A stretch of 64,000 nucleotides of DNA from Burkholderia oklahomensis C6786 (GCF_000959365.1 NZ_CP009556.1:2480001-2544000); one strand, 5' to 3'. Counted from the stretch's first letter, positions 35,116 through 45,290 are shown. Program-made: numbers and translations. Notes: a model not told the origin generated them from the letters alone.

Positions 35116-37089
35116 ATGACTGCGCTCGACAAGTTGTGGCAGTTCCTGTTCGGCAAGCCGCTCGATCCGCTCGACCCGCGCACGCGGCATGCGATCGCCG
35201 TCACGCCGATCCTCGCGTGGGTCGGGCTCGGCGCCGACGGGCTGTCGTCGTCGTGTTACGGCCCGGAGGAAGCCTTCCTCGCGCTCGGCCAGCACACGCC
35301 GCTCGCCCTCTTCCTCGCGCTTGCGACGGCCGCCACCGTGTTCATCATCGCGCTCGGCTACAACCAGGTCATCGAGCTGTTTCCGACGGGCGGCGGAGGC
35401 TACCGCGTCGCGACCGCGCTGCTCGGTCCGAAGCCCGGGCTCGTGTCGGGCGCGGCGCTCCTCGTCGACTATGTGCTGACCGTCGCGACGTCGCTCGCGA
35501 GCGGCGTCGATGCGTTCTTCAGCCTGCTGCCCGTCGGCGCGCAAGCGTTCAAGCTCACGACCGAGCTCACGCTGATCGTGCTGATGACGGGCCTCAACTT
35601 CCGCGGGATGAAGGAATCGATCATGGTGCTGCTGCCGATCTTCGTCGGCTTCGTCGCGCTGCACTTCTGCCTCATCGTCTACGGCGTCGCGGTGCACGGC
35701 GACCACCTCGCCGCCGTCGTGCCCGACGCGCTCGGCGAAGCGCACGGGATGTCGCACACGCTCGGCCCGATCGTGATGATCGCGCTGCTGATGCGCGCGT
35801 TCTCGCTCGGCGGCGGCACGTACACGGGCCTCGAAGCGGTGTCGAACAACGTCAACATGCTCGCCGAGCCGCGCGTGCCGAGCGGCAAGGTGACGATGTT
35901 CTACATGGCGACGTCGCTCGCGTTCACCGCGGGCGGCATCATCCTGCTCTACATGCTGTGGCACGCGAAGCCCGTCGAAGGGCAGACGCTCAACGCGGTC
36001 GTGTTCGGCAACGTGATCGACCATCTCGGGCTCGGCTCGTCGTTCGCTCGGCATGCGCTCCTCGCGGCCGTGCTCGCGTTCGAGGCGGGACTGCTGCTCG
36101 TCGGCGCGCAGACCGGTTTTCTCGACGGCCCGGCCGTGCTGTCGAACATGGCGTCCGATTCGTGGGTGCCGCGCCACTTCCGCGATCTGTCGACGCGGCT
36201 CGTCCGGCAGAACGGGATCGTCGTGATGGGCGTCGCGAGCTTGCTGATCCTCTGGTGGACGCACGGCAACGTCGACATCCTCGTCGTGCTGTACAGCATC
36301 AACGTGTTCCTGACGTTCAGCATGTCGCTGCTCGGCCTCTGCACGTACTGGTGGCGGCGCCGCCGCGAAGACGCCGGCTGGCTCAAGCATTTCGCGCTGT
36401 CGGCGCTCGGGCTGTCGGTGACGAGCGTCGTGCTCGTGATCACGCTCGTCGAGAAATTCACGGCGGGGGGCTGGCTGACGGTGCTCGTGACGAGCGCGGT
36501 GATCGCCGCGTGCCTGCTGATCAGGCGGCACTACTCGGACACCCGCGCGCAGCTCGCGAAGGAGGATGCGCTGTTCGGCGACGCGCCGCCCGCCGTCGAC
36601 GACGCCGCCGCGCCCGGCAAGCCCGATCCGGCGCAGCCGACCGCGGTGCTGCTCGTCGGCAAGCATCGCGGCGCGAGCATGCATGCGCTCTTGTGGGTGA
36701 ACCGGCTCTTCCCCGGGCATTTCCGCAACGTGATTTTTCTCGCGGTCGGCGAAGTCGACGCGAAGAGCTACGACGGCGAAGAGCATCTCGAGCGGCTGCG
36801 GCGCACGATCACGTCGTCGCTCGACTACTACGTCGCGCACTGCCGCCGCCACGGCATCGCGGCCGACTACCGGATCGCGTTCGGCACGCATCCGATCGTG
36901 GAATTCATGCGGCTCGCCGAGGAAACGATGGACGAGTTTCCGAACAGCGTCTGCTTCGCGAGCAAGCTGATCTTCAGGCGCGTGAACTTCCTGACCGCAT
37001 GGCTGCACAACCAGACGCCCGTCGAACTGCAGGCGCGGCTGCACCAGCAGGGGCGGCAGATGGTGTTGCTGCCGATGAACGTCGGGTAG
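35116..37089 (+). CDS. Large APC-family transporter with C-terminal soluble domain
   Basis: 657 residues from MTALDKLWQFLFGKPLDPLD, after CGGAGGG, an excellent ribosome site. About 12 membrane segments fill residues 20-480 (start ILAWVGLGADGLSSSCYGPE, with the glycine-rich unwound helix motif). The remaining 150 residues are soluble (AVLLVGKHRGASMHALLWVN, YRIAFGTHPIVEFMRLAEET), resembling a UspA-like nucleotide-binding fold. This tail suggests a regulated amino-acid or cation transporter of the APC superfamily, with KUP/potassium carriers as distant relatives. The substrate is not evident. It appears monocistronic. Confidence 0.85.
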   Translation: MTALDKLWQFLFGKPLDPLDPRTRHAIAVTPILAWVGLGADGLSSSCYGPEEAFLALGQHTPLALFLALATAATVFIIALGYNQVIELFPTGGGGYRVATALLGPKPGLVSGAALLVDYVLTVATSLASGVDAFFSLLPVGAQAFKLTTELTLIVLMTGLNFRGMKESIMVLLPIFVGFVALHFCLIVYGVAVHGDHLAAVVPDALGEAHGMSHTLGPIVMIALLMRAFSLGGGTYTGLEAVSNNVNMLAEPRVPSGKVTMFYMATSLAFTAGGIILLYMLWHAKPVEGQTLNAVVFGNVIDHLGLGSSFARHALLAAVLAFEAGLLLVGAQTGFLDGPAVLSNMASDSWVPRHFRDLSTRLVRQNGIVVMGVASLLILWWTHGNVDILVVLYSINVFLTFSMSLLGLCTYWWRRRREDAGWLKHFALSALGLSVTSVVLVITLVEKFTAGGWLTVLVTSAVIAACLLIRRHYSDTRAQLAKEDALFGDAPPAVDDAAAPGKPDPAQPTAVLLVGKHRGASMHALLWVNRLFPGHFRNVIFLAVGEVDAKSYDGEEHLERLRRTITSSLDYYVAHCRRHGIAADYRIAFGTHPIVEFMRLAEETMDEFPNSVCFASKLIFRRVNFLTAWLHNQTPVELQARLHQQGRQMVLLPMNVG

Positions 37090-37384
37090 CGGCGCGCCGC
37101 GATCGATCGGCAGCGACCGGAAGGGAGGATCGCTGAACGGCCGACCGCGCATCGATCGGGGCAGCCCACGCACGACGAGCGCGGATGAAGCCGCCAAGCG
37201 CAGCCGCGCCGGCCGAATGCCCGATGGAACCGCCGGGGCGGCCGGCGCGGCGCGCATCCGTCGAATTCGCGTATCCGACGGCAGCACGTACGCGTGGCGC
37301 ACGCGATCACCGCCGCGCGCCGCGCGCCGCGCTGCCGTGTCGCAAGACGCCGGACGGCCGAGGCTTTCCAGCCGCCCGCGCCGC

Positions 37385-39046
37385 TCAGCGCTTCTTCCCC
37401 GCCGCCCCCGCCAGATCGATCGCCGAACTCGATCCGACCTGCGCACGCAACTGGAATTTCTGGATCTTCCCGGTCGACGTCTTCGGCAGCTCGCCGAACC
37501 GCACCGCCTTCGGAATCTTGTATGCGGCGAGCAGCAGCCGGCAGTGCGCGATGATCTCCTCCTCGGTCGCCGTCATTCCGTCGCGCAGCTCGACGAACGC
37601 GCACGGCACCTCGCCCCACTTCGGATCCGGCAGCGCGACGACGGCCGCGACCGCGACGGCCGGATGCCGGTACAGCGCGTCCTCGACCTCGATGCTCGAG
37701 ATGTTCTCGCCGCCCGAGATGATGATGTCCTTGCGGCGGTCCTTGATGCGGATGTAGCCGTCGGGCGTCAGCACGCCCAGGTCGCCCGTGTGGAACCAGC
37801 CGCCCGCGAACGCCTCGTCGGTCGCATGCGGGTTCTTCAGGTAGCCCTTCATGCAGATGTTGCCGCGGAACATGATCTCGCCGATCGTCTCGCCGTCGGC
37901 CGGCACCGGCGTCATCGTGTCGGGATCGAGCACCGTCGCGCCCGCCTGCAGGTGGTAGCGCACGCCCTGCCGCGCGTTCAGCTGCGCGACTTCGTCGTCG
38001 GGCAGCGCATCCCAGTGCGGCTGCTTCGCGCAGACGGTCGCGGGCCCGTATACTTCGGTGAGCCCGTACACGTGCGTGAGGTCGAAGCCGATCTCCTTCA
38101 TTTTCGCGATCACCGCGGGCGCGGGCGCCGCGCCCGCGACGAACGCATGCACTTCGTGCGCGATCCCCGCGCGCCATTCGGCCGGCGCGTTCGCGATCGC
38201 GCTCTGCACGATCGGCGCGCCGCTGTAATGCGTGACGCGCTCGCGGCGGATCAGGTCGAGCACGAGCTTCGCGTCGAACTTGCGCAGGCACACGTTCACG
38301 CCCGCGCGCGCCGCGACCGCCCACGGAAAGCACCAGCCGTTGCAGTGGAACATCGGCAGCGTCCACAGGTAGACCGCGTGCTTAGGCATGTCCCATTCGA
38401 GGATGTTGCTGATCGCGGCCAGATACGCGCCGCGATGGTGGTAGACGACGCCCTTCGGATCGCCCGTCGTCCCCGACGTGTAGTTCAGCGCGATCGCATC
38501 CCATTCGTCGGACGGCAGCGCCCACGCGTACCCCGGATCGCCGCCTTCGAGGAATGCCTCGTAGTCGGTCGCGCCGTGAAAACGCGCCGGGTCGGCGGGC
38601 ATCGCGTCGGCGACGCCGACGATCGTGAGCCCCGGCACCTCGAGCGCCGCGCGGTGCGCGAACTCCGCGAATTCGGTGTCGACGATCAGCACCTTCGCCT
38701 CGCCGTGACGCAGCATGAAGAGCATCGACGGGATGTCGAGCCGCGTGTTCAGCGCGTTGAGGACGGCGCCCGCCATCGGCACGCCGAAGTGCGCCTCGAT
38801 CATCTGCGGGATGTTCGGCAGCAGCGCGGCCACCGTGTCGCCGCGCCCGACGCCCGCGCGTTCGAGCGCGCTCGCGAGCCGCCGCGCGCGCGCATAGGTC
38901 TCGCTCCACGTGCGGCGCACGTCGCCGTGCACGACGGCGAGGCGCTCGCCGTACACCTCGGCCGCGCGCGCGATGAAATCGATCGGCGTGAGCGGCACGT
39001 AATTCGCATCGCGCCTGCCCAGCCCCTCCTCGAACCTCTGCGTCAT
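37385..39046 (-). CDS. AMP-forming acyl-CoA synthetase
   Basis: 553 residues from MTQRFEEGLGRRDANYVPLT, preceded by AGGAG. The adenylation signature YTSGTTGDPKGVVYHH, the motif VYGLTEVYGPATV, the hinge GWFHTGDLGVLTPDGYIRIKD and the C-terminal catalytic Lys in STGKIQKF are intact. It activates a carboxylic acid with ATP to an acyl-AMP and then the CoA thioester. Closest by look are medium-chain or (methylthio)propionyl-CoA ligase (DmdB)-like enzymes, as suggested by the HCNGWCFPW segment. The chain length is uncertain. It is divergent from the Crp/Fnr regulator. Confidence 0.9.
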   Translation of the reverse strand: MTQRFEEGLGRRDANYVPLTPIDFIARAAEVYGERLAVVHGDVRRTWSETYARARRLASALERAGVGRGDTVAALLPNIPQMIEAHFGVPMAGAVLNALNTRLDIPSMLFMLRHGEAKVLIVDTEFAEFAHRAALEVPGLTIVGVADAMPADPARFHGATDYEAFLEGGDPGYAWALPSDEWDAIALNYTSGTTGDPKGVVYHHRGAYLAAISNILEWDMPKHAVYLWTLPMFHCNGWCFPWAVAARAGVNVCLRKFDAKLVLDLIRRERVTHYSGAPIVQSAIANAPAEWRAGIAHEVHAFVAGAAPAPAVIAKMKEIGFDLTHVYGLTEVYGPATVCAKQPHWDALPDDEVAQLNARQGVRYHLQAGATVLDPDTMTPVPADGETIGEIMFRGNICMKGYLKNPHATDEAFAGGWFHTGDLGVLTPDGYIRIKDRRKDIIISGGENISSIEVEDALYRHPAVAVAAVVALPDPKWGEVPCAFVELRDGMTATEEEIIAHCRLLLAAYKIPKAVRFGELPKTSTGKIQKFQLRAQVGSSSAIDLAGAAGKKR

Positions 39047-39200
39047 GATGTCGTCTCCTGCAAGGCGTACGCCTCGATATCGTTGGTTTGTGGTCCAATT
39101 GCACAAGCCTACTCGCGGCCATTGTGAGCCGTCTGTCGCCCAAACGACAGACTCGCCCGCGACGACCGCGCGTATTCCCTATCCTCCCAAACCCTGTGTG
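39047..39200. promoter_or_regulatory. Divergent promoter region of the acyl-CoA synthetase and Crp/Fnr genes
   Basis: 154 bases. A less GC-rich part at about 39075-39110 (TTGGTTTGTGGTCCAATTGC) is the best promoter candidate for the minus-strand gene. A Crp-like half site TTGTG is present, but no full symmetrical operator was found. Confidence 0.35.
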
Positions 39201-40247
39201 ATGCCAGACGACATCCAGGCCCCGCGCCGCACGCCGACACGCGACGCGCGGACCGATCCGCGGTTCGACGCGCCGCCCGATGCGCAAGCCGCCGCGCAGC
39301 CGGCAACACGCGCCGCCAGGCCGTCGGGCGAGCCGATGCGCGTGCGCGCCGCGGTCGCGCCGGAGGCGCATGCCGGGCGCGCGGCGTCGAACGCGTCTGC
39401 GGCCGCGCAAACGCAACGCCAGCCGCTGACGCTGACGCTGACGCAGACGGCGACGCAGACACAAACGCAAACGCCATCGCCGCCGCCGACGTTCGCCGAC
39501 ACCGCCGCCGAGCCGCCGATCGAGCTGCCGACCGAGCCGATCGAGCCGACCGAGCCGATCGACACCGCCAATCTCCACGCGCTCTTCTCCCACTGCGGCT
39601 GGTTCAACGCGCTCGCGCCCGAGCATCGGGCGCTCGTCGTCGCGCAATCGCATGCCGAGTATCGCGACGCGGGCGACTGGGTCGCGCGCCGGCAAGCGCC
39701 GTCCGAATACTGGATCGGCGTGCATCGCGGGCTCGTGAAGCTCGCGATCTACAACGCGTCCGGGCGCGGCTGCACGTTCTCCGGCGTGCCGTCGGGCGGC
39801 TGGTTCGGCGAAGGCAGCGTGATCAAGCGCGAGCTGCGCAAGTACGACGTGATCGCGATCCAGCGCTCGCTCGTGCTGTTCGTGCCGACGGCGACGTTCC
39901 ACGCGCTCCTCGACAGCAGCCTGCCGTTCACCGGCTTCGTGATCCGCCAGTTGAACAACCGGATGGGCGAGTTCATCGCATCGATCCAGAACAGCCGGCT
40001 GCTCGACGTGAACGCGCGCGTCGCGCAGTCGCTCGCGCAGCTCTTCAATCCGGATCTGTATCCGGACACCGGCGCGACGCTCGCGATCTCGCAGGAGGAG
40101 CTCGGGATGCTGGTCGGCGTGTCGCGGCAGCGGATCAATCAGGCGCTCCAGCATCTCGAACGGCTCGGCGTGCTGCGCATCGCGTACAACCAGATCACGG
40201 TGGTCGATCTGCCGAGGCTCGCGGCGTTCGGGATGGAGCAGATCTGA
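39201..40247 (+). CDS. Crp/Fnr-family transcriptional regulator with long low-complexity N-terminus
   Basis: 348 residues if started at MPDDIQAPRRTPTRDARTDP. Residues 1-125 are low complexity (Ala/Pro-rich, a QTQTQT stretch and EPIEPTEPID). They are not part of the fold; the true start might be later (for example MRVRAAV). The cyclic-nucleotide-binding-like jelly roll follows (ALVVAQSHAEYRDAGDWVAR to PTATFHALL). A C-terminal winged helix ends it (AISQEELGMLVGVSRQRINQ, ALQHLERLGVL). Residues for cAMP binding are not obviously conserved, and no Fnr-type Cys cluster is seen. It probably controls the divergent acyl-CoA synthetase. Confidence 0.85.
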   Translation: MPDDIQAPRRTPTRDARTDPRFDAPPDAQAAAQPATRAARPSGEPMRVRAAVAPEAHAGRAASNASAAAQTQRQPLTLTLTQTATQTQTQTPSPPPTFADTAAEPPIELPTEPIEPTEPIDTANLHALFSHCGWFNALAPEHRALVVAQSHAEYRDAGDWVARRQAPSEYWIGVHRGLVKLAIYNASGRGCTFSGVPSGGWFGEGSVIKRELRKYDVIAIQRSLVLFVPTATFHALLDSSLPFTGFVIRQLNNRMGEFIASIQNSRLLDVNARVAQSLAQLFNPDLYPDTGATLAISQEELGMLVGVSRQRINQALQHLERLGVLRIAYNQITVVDLPRLAAFGMEQI

Positions 40248-40817
40248 CGGCCGCCGGCCGCGACGCCCGGTCGCGCGCGTCAGGCAAGCATCGACGGCTC
40301 TCCGAGACGCCCTCGACCGCCCGGCTCGCCACGCACTGATTTCGGAGCGCGCGGCTCTCGGCTTGCAACCGAGCCCGCAATCGGCATCTGCAACCGACGC
40401 CCGCAACCGATATGCGGCAGCGCGCCGGCCGCGATCCGCGCTTCACGCGGGCGCTGCAATCCGCATCACGCGATCGGCGCCCGGTCGTCGATCATCAAGC
40501 GCAACGCGCGAAGAAACCGCCGCGCAAGCCGTTGAGCCGATAGCGAACGCCTGCCGCCGGCACACGACTCGAACCGCCGCCGTGCGGATGCGTCCGCGCC
40601 AATCGTCAGCCGAATACCCGAATACCCGAATACCCGCATACGAATCGCCCGGCCGCCGCGGCGAAGCGTCGGCATCGCGTCCGCCCCGCCCGATTCCTCC
40701 GACGATCCCTTCCCTGGCAATTCCGCCATCTTCGCGTCAGCCATGCGTCCGGGGCGGTCTTCTATCATGCGATCCCGCCCACCGATGCAACGCCCGCCCG
40801 TCGCCGCCCCGCCTTCC
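40248..40817. other. 570-base gap upstream of the RND operon with an 8-bp tandem repeat
   Basis: No gene is visible. Three exact copies of AATACCCG stand in a row at 40613-40636. The RND pump frame is open from an ATG at 40743, but the family start is at 40818. Confidence 0.5.
40613..40636. repeat. Three tandem copies of AATACCCG
   Basis: A perfect 24-base array about 110-200 bases before the possible starts of the RND pump gene. Slippage would change spacing in its upstream region. Confidence 0.7.
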
Positions 40818-43800
40818 ATGTGGATCGTCAATCTCGCGCTCAAGCGCCCGTACACGTTCATCGTGATGGCCATCATGATCCTGCTGGCCACGCCCCTCGC
40901 GCTGATGCGAACGCCGACCGACGTGCTGCCGTCGATCGACATCCCGGTCATCAGCGTGATCTGGAATTACAACGGCCTGTCCGCGCAGGAGATGACCGAC
41001 CGGATCACGTCGGTCCATGAGCGCACGCTGACGACGACCGTCGGCAACATCCAGCACATCGAATCGCAGACGCTGCCCGGCATCGCGATCATCAAGATCT
41101 TCCTGCAGCCGGGCGCGAGCACGCAGACCGCGATCGCGCAGACCGTGTCGGCCGCGCAGGCGATCGTCCGGCAGATGCCGCAGGGCGCGACGCCGCCCCT
41201 CATCATCAGCTACTCGGCGTCGAGCATTCCGGTGATCCAGCTCGGCCTGTCCAGCCAGTCGATGAGCGAGCAGCAGCTCGCCGACGTCGCGATGAACTTC
41301 CTGCGCCCGCAGCTGATCACGATCCCCGGCGCGCAGGTGCCCTATCCGTACGGCGGCCGCACGCGCGTGATCTCGGTCGACCTCGACACGCAGGCGCTGA
41401 TGGCGAAGGGCCTGACGCCCGCCGACGTCGTCAACGCGGTCAACGCGCAGAACCTCGTGCTGCCCACCGGCACCGCGAAAATCGGCCAGACCGAATACCG
41501 GGTCGGCACCAACGCATCGCCCGACACGGTCGCCGAGCTGAACCGGCTGCCCGTGCAGACGACGGGCGGCGCGACGCTCTACCTGTCCGACGTCGCGCAC
41601 GTGCGCGACGGCTTCACGCCGCAGACGAACGTCGTGCGCAAGGACGGCGAGCGCGGCGTGCTCGTGTCGGTGCTGAAGAGCGGTGACGCCTCGACGCTCG
41701 CCGTCGTCGACACGCTGAAGGCGCTGCTGCCGTCGATCGAGAACACGCTGCCCGAGGATCTGAAGATCACGCCGCTCTTCGATCAATCGGTGTTCGTCGA
41801 CGCCGCGATCCAGGGCGTGATCCACGAGGCGCTGATTGCCGCCGTGCTGACCGCGATGATGATCCTGCTGTTCCTCGGCAACTGGCGCAGCACGCTGATC
41901 ATCGCGATCTCGATCCCGCTGTCGATCTTCACGTCGCTGCTCGCGCTGTCCGCGCTCGGCGAGACGATCAACATCATGACGTTGGGCGGCCTCGCGCTCG
42001 CGGTCGGAATCCTCGTCGACGACGCGACGGTCACGATCGAGAACATCGAGCGCCATCTGCATCTCGGCACGGGCCTGCGCGAGGCGATCCTCGAAGGCGC
42101 GGGCGAGATCGCGGTGCCCGCGCTCGTGTCGACGCTGTGCATCTGCATCGTGTTCGTGCCGATGTTCTTCCTGACGGGCGTCGCGCGCTACCTGTTCGTG
42201 CCGCTCGCCGAAGCGGTCGTGTTCGCGATGCTCGCGTCGTACGTGCTGTCGCGCACGCTCGTGCCGACGCTCGCGATGCTGCTGTTCAGCAAGCACCGGC
42301 CCGACGCCGACGCGGCCGCGTCCGCCGCGAAGCCGTCGCGCTTCGCGCGCTTTCATCATGCGTTCGAGCACGCGTTCGAGCGGCTGCGCGCCGGCTACAT
42401 CGTGCTCCTGAGCGTGCTGCTCGTGCGCCGGCGCTTTTATGCATCGCTGTTCGTCGGCTTCTGCGTGCTGTCGACGGGCCTCGTGTTCGCGCTCGGCCGC
42501 GACTTCTTCCCGGCCGTCGATGCGGGCAACATCCGCCTGCACATGCGCGCGCCGACCGGCTACCGGATCGAGGAGACCGCGCGCCTCGCCGACCAGGTCG
42601 AGCAGACGATCCGCGAAGTGGTGCCGGCGGCCGAGCTCGGCGCGATCGTCGACAACCTCGGCCTGCCGGTGAGCGGCATCAACCTGTCGTACAGTAACGC
42701 CGGCACGATCGGCACGCTCGACGGCGAGATCCTGATCGCGCTCAAGCCCGGCCACGCGAGCGCGCAGCGCTACGTCGACCAATTGCGCGGCCTGCTGCCC
42801 GCGCGCTTTCCCGGCGTCGAGTTCTTCTTTCAGCCGTCGGACATCGTCACGCAGATCCTGAACTTCGGCCAGCCGGCCGCGATCGACGTGCAGGTGCAAG
42901 GCGCCGATCCCTCAACGAACATGGCGATCGCGAGCCGGCTGATGAAGCGCGTGCGCACGATTCCGGGCGCCGTCGACGCGCACGTCCTGCAGCGCAACGA
43001 CGAGCCGCTCCTCACGGCCGACATGGACCGCACGCGGATGCAGCAGCTCGACCTCTCCGCGCAGAACGTCGCGCAGAACCTGCTGATCTCGCTCGCCGGC
43101 ACGTCGCAGACGACGCCGTCGTTCTGGGTGAATCCGAAGACGGGCGTCCAATATCCGCTGACGATCCAGACGCCGCAATACCAGGTCGGCTCGGTCGGCG
43201 ACCTGCTGTCGACGCCCGTGTCGGCGAACGGCCGCGCGGGCGCGCCGTACCAGTTGCTCGGCAATCTCGTCGACATCGCGCCGGGCGTGTCGCCCGCGGT
43301 CGTCACGCACTACAACATCCGGCCCGTGATCGATCTGCTCGTCAGCGTCGAGGGCCGCGACCTCGGCTCGGTCGCGACCGACATCGGCCGCGTGATCGAC
43401 GACGCGCGCGCCAAGCTGCCGCGCGGCACGACGATCACGATGCGCGGCCAGGTCGAAACGATGCGCACGTCGTACCTCGGGCTCGGCGCGGGCGTCGCGA
43501 TGGCGATCGTGCTCGTCTATCTGCTGATCGTCGTGAACTTCCAGTCGTGGCTCGATCCGCTCATCATCGTGAGCGCGATGCCCGCCGCGCTCGCGGGGAT
43601 CGCGTGGATGCTGTTCATCACCGGCACGCACCTCTCCGTGCCGGCGCTGACGGGCGCGATCATGACGGTCGGCGTCGCGACCGCGAACAGCATTCTGGTC
43701 GTCGCGTTCGCGCGCCAGCGGCTCGAAGCCGGCGCGCCGCCGCTCACGGCCGCGCTCGAGGCGGGCGCGACGCGAATCCGCCCGGTGCTGATGACCGCGC

Positions 43801-44024
43801 TCGCGATGATCATCGGCATGATCCCGATGGCGCTCGGCTTAGGCGTTGGCGCCGAGCAGAACGCGCCGCTCGGCCGCGCGGTGATCGGCGGCCTCTTGTT
43901 CGCGACGGTCTCGACGCTGCTGTTCGTGCCGCTCGTGTTCGCGGGCGTCCACCAGCGGCTCGCGAAGCACCGTGCGCGCCGCGCCGCCGCCGACGACGCG
44001 TCCCGTTCCGTTGACTCGAATTGA
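40818..44024 (+). CDS. RND-family multidrug/solute efflux pump
   Basis: 1068 residues from MWIVNLALKRPYTFIVMAIM; an in-frame ATG at 40743 would add 25 residues. Twelve membrane helices and two large periplasmic loops follow the HAE1/AcrB plan. The proton-relay Asp pair is in TM4 (GILVDDATVTIENIERH). The TM10-12 region reads GAIMTVGVATANSILVVAFA and IRPVLMTALAMIIGMIPMAL. It is the energised inner-membrane component of the operon, followed 15 bases later by the adaptor. The substrate class (drugs, metals or metabolites) is not set by the sequence; HAE motifs make drugs or organic compounds likelier than metals. Confidence 0.93.
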   Translation: MWIVNLALKRPYTFIVMAIMILLATPLALMRTPTDVLPSIDIPVISVIWNYNGLSAQEMTDRITSVHERTLTTTVGNIQHIESQTLPGIAIIKIFLQPGASTQTAIAQTVSAAQAIVRQMPQGATPPLIISYSASSIPVIQLGLSSQSMSEQQLADVAMNFLRPQLITIPGAQVPYPYGGRTRVISVDLDTQALMAKGLTPADVVNAVNAQNLVLPTGTAKIGQTEYRVGTNASPDTVAELNRLPVQTTGGATLYLSDVAHVRDGFTPQTNVVRKDGERGVLVSVLKSGDASTLAVVDTLKALLPSIENTLPEDLKITPLFDQSVFVDAAIQGVIHEALIAAVLTAMMILLFLGNWRSTLIIAISIPLSIFTSLLALSALGETINIMTLGGLALAVGILVDDATVTIENIERHLHLGTGLREAILEGAGEIAVPALVSTLCICIVFVPMFFLTGVARYLFVPLAEAVVFAMLASYVLSRTLVPTLAMLLFSKHRPDADAAASAAKPSRFARFHHAFEHAFERLRAGYIVLLSVLLVRRRFYASLFVGFCVLSTGLVFALGRDFFPAVDAGNIRLHMRAPTGYRIEETARLADQVEQTIREVVPAAELGAIVDNLGLPVSGINLSYSNAGTIGTLDGEILIALKPGHASAQRYVDQLRGLLPARFPGVEFFFQPSDIVTQILNFGQPAAIDVQVQGADPSTNMAIASRLMKRVRTIPGAVDAHVLQRNDEPLLTADMDRTRMQQLDLSAQNVAQNLLISLAGTSQTTPSFWVNPKTGVQYPLTIQTPQYQVGSVGDLLSTPVSANGRAGAPYQLLGNLVDIAPGVSPAVVTHYNIRPVIDLLVSVEGRDLGSVATDIGRVIDDARAKLPRGTTITMRGQVETMRTSYLGLGAGVAMAIVLVYLLIVVNFQSWLDPLIIVSAMPAALAGIAWMLFITGTHLSVPALTGAIMTVGVATANSILVVAFARQRLEAGAPPLTAALEAGATRIRPVLMTALAMIIGMIPMALGLGVGAEQNAPLGRAVIGGLLFATVSTLLFVPLVFAGVHQRLAKHRARRAAADDASRSVDSN

Positions 44025-44039
44025 TGACCGGTTGAATCC

Positions 44040-45290
44040 ATGGAAGAGAAACATCACAGCTCCGTCGGCATACACGTAGACGAATCGGGCCTCGACCTGC
44101 CCGCGCGCGCGCAGGTGTGGAAGCGCGCGCAATGGGCGCTCGCCGTCGTCGGGCTGCTGCTCGCGGCGGGCGGGATCCGCACGCTCGTCGCCGACTGGAG
44201 CAACGCGAACCGGCTCGATGCGCTGACCGCGCAAAACGCGCGCCGGTACGTGAGCATCGTGCAGGCGAGCCCGGCGACGGACGGGAGCCGCCTGACGCTG
44301 CCGGGCACGCTGCGCGGCTACGTCGAGGCGCCGATCTACGCGCGCGCGAGCGGCTACGTGCTGCGCTGGCGCGCGGACATCGGCGCGCACGTGAAGCAGG
44401 GCCAGCTGCTCGCCGAGCTCGACACGCCCGAACTCGATCAGGCGCTCGCGCAGGCGGTCGCGCAGCGGCAGCAGGTCGAATCGACGCTCGCGCTCGCGAA
44501 GACGTCGCTCGATCGCGCGCGGCAGTTGCGCGAGCGCGATGCGGTGTCGCAGCAGGAGCTCGACGACCGCCAGGGCGCGTACAACCAGGGCGTCGCGAAC
44601 CTCGCCGCCGCCGACGCGAACATGCGGCGGCTGTCCGAGCTGAAATCGTTCCAGAAGATCGTCGCGCCGATCGACGGGATCGTCACGCAGCGCAACATCG
44701 ACGTCGGCGATCTCGTCAACGCGGGCAACAGCGGCACGGGCCGCGCGCTCTTCACGGTCGTCCAGGCGGACCGGCTGCGGCTCTACGTGCAAGTGCCGCA
44801 GGCATATGCGCAGCAGGTTCAGCCCGGCCAGCACGTGAGCGTCGCGCAGCCCGAGCTGCCCGGGCAGGCGTTCGACGGGACGATCACGCACACCGCGCAG
44901 GCGATCGACGTCGCGACGCGCACGCTGCAGATCGAAATCACGCTGCCGAACGCCGACGGCCGGCTGATGCCGGGCGCATACGTGAAGGCGACGCTGCCGA
45001 TGGCGCCCGCCGGCAGCCTGACGATTCCGGCGAACACGCTGCTGTTTCGCGCGGAAGGGCCGAGCGTCGCGGTCGTCGAGGCGAACGGGCAGATCCGGCT
45101 GCATCGCGTGACGATCGCGCGCACGCTCGGGCAGACGCTCGAGATCGACAGCGGGATCGCGCCGGCCGACCGGATCGTGCTGAATCCGAGCGATTCGCTC
45201 GCGAACGGCGACGCGGTGATCGTCGCGCAACCGCCGAAGCGCGGGCCGGCCGCGCCGAAGCCCGCGCAGGCGGCGGGGGCGCGGACGTGA
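44040..45290 (+). CDS. RND periplasmic adaptor (membrane-fusion protein)
   Basis: 416 residues. There is a short cytoplasmic N-terminus and one membrane anchor (ALAVVGLLLAAGGIRTLVA), with no lipobox. Two half-lipoyl motifs (YVEAPIYARASGYVLRWRAD, then FQKIVAPIDGIVTQRNIDVG) flank a short coiled-coil hairpin (residues about 135-205). A beta-barrel and membrane-proximal domain follow (ATRTLQIEITLPNADGRLMP). It links the pump at 40818 with the outer-membrane factor that starts in its own stop codon (GTGA overlap). Confidence 0.92.
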   Translation: MEEKHHSSVGIHVDESGLDLPARAQVWKRAQWALAVVGLLLAAGGIRTLVADWSNANRLDALTAQNARRYVSIVQASPATDGSRLTLPGTLRGYVEAPIYARASGYVLRWRADIGAHVKQGQLLAELDTPELDQALAQAVAQRQQVESTLALAKTSLDRARQLRERDAVSQQELDDRQGAYNQGVANLAAADANMRRLSELKSFQKIVAPIDGIVTQRNIDVGDLVNAGNSGTGRALFTVVQADRLRLYVQVPQAYAQQVQPGQHVSVAQPELPGQAFDGTITHTAQAIDVATRTLQIEITLPNADGRLMPGAYVKATLPMAPAGSLTIPANTLLFRAEGPSVAVVEANGQIRLHRVTIARTLGQTLEIDSGIAPADRIVLNPSDSLANGDAVIVAQPPKRGPAAPKPAQAAGART

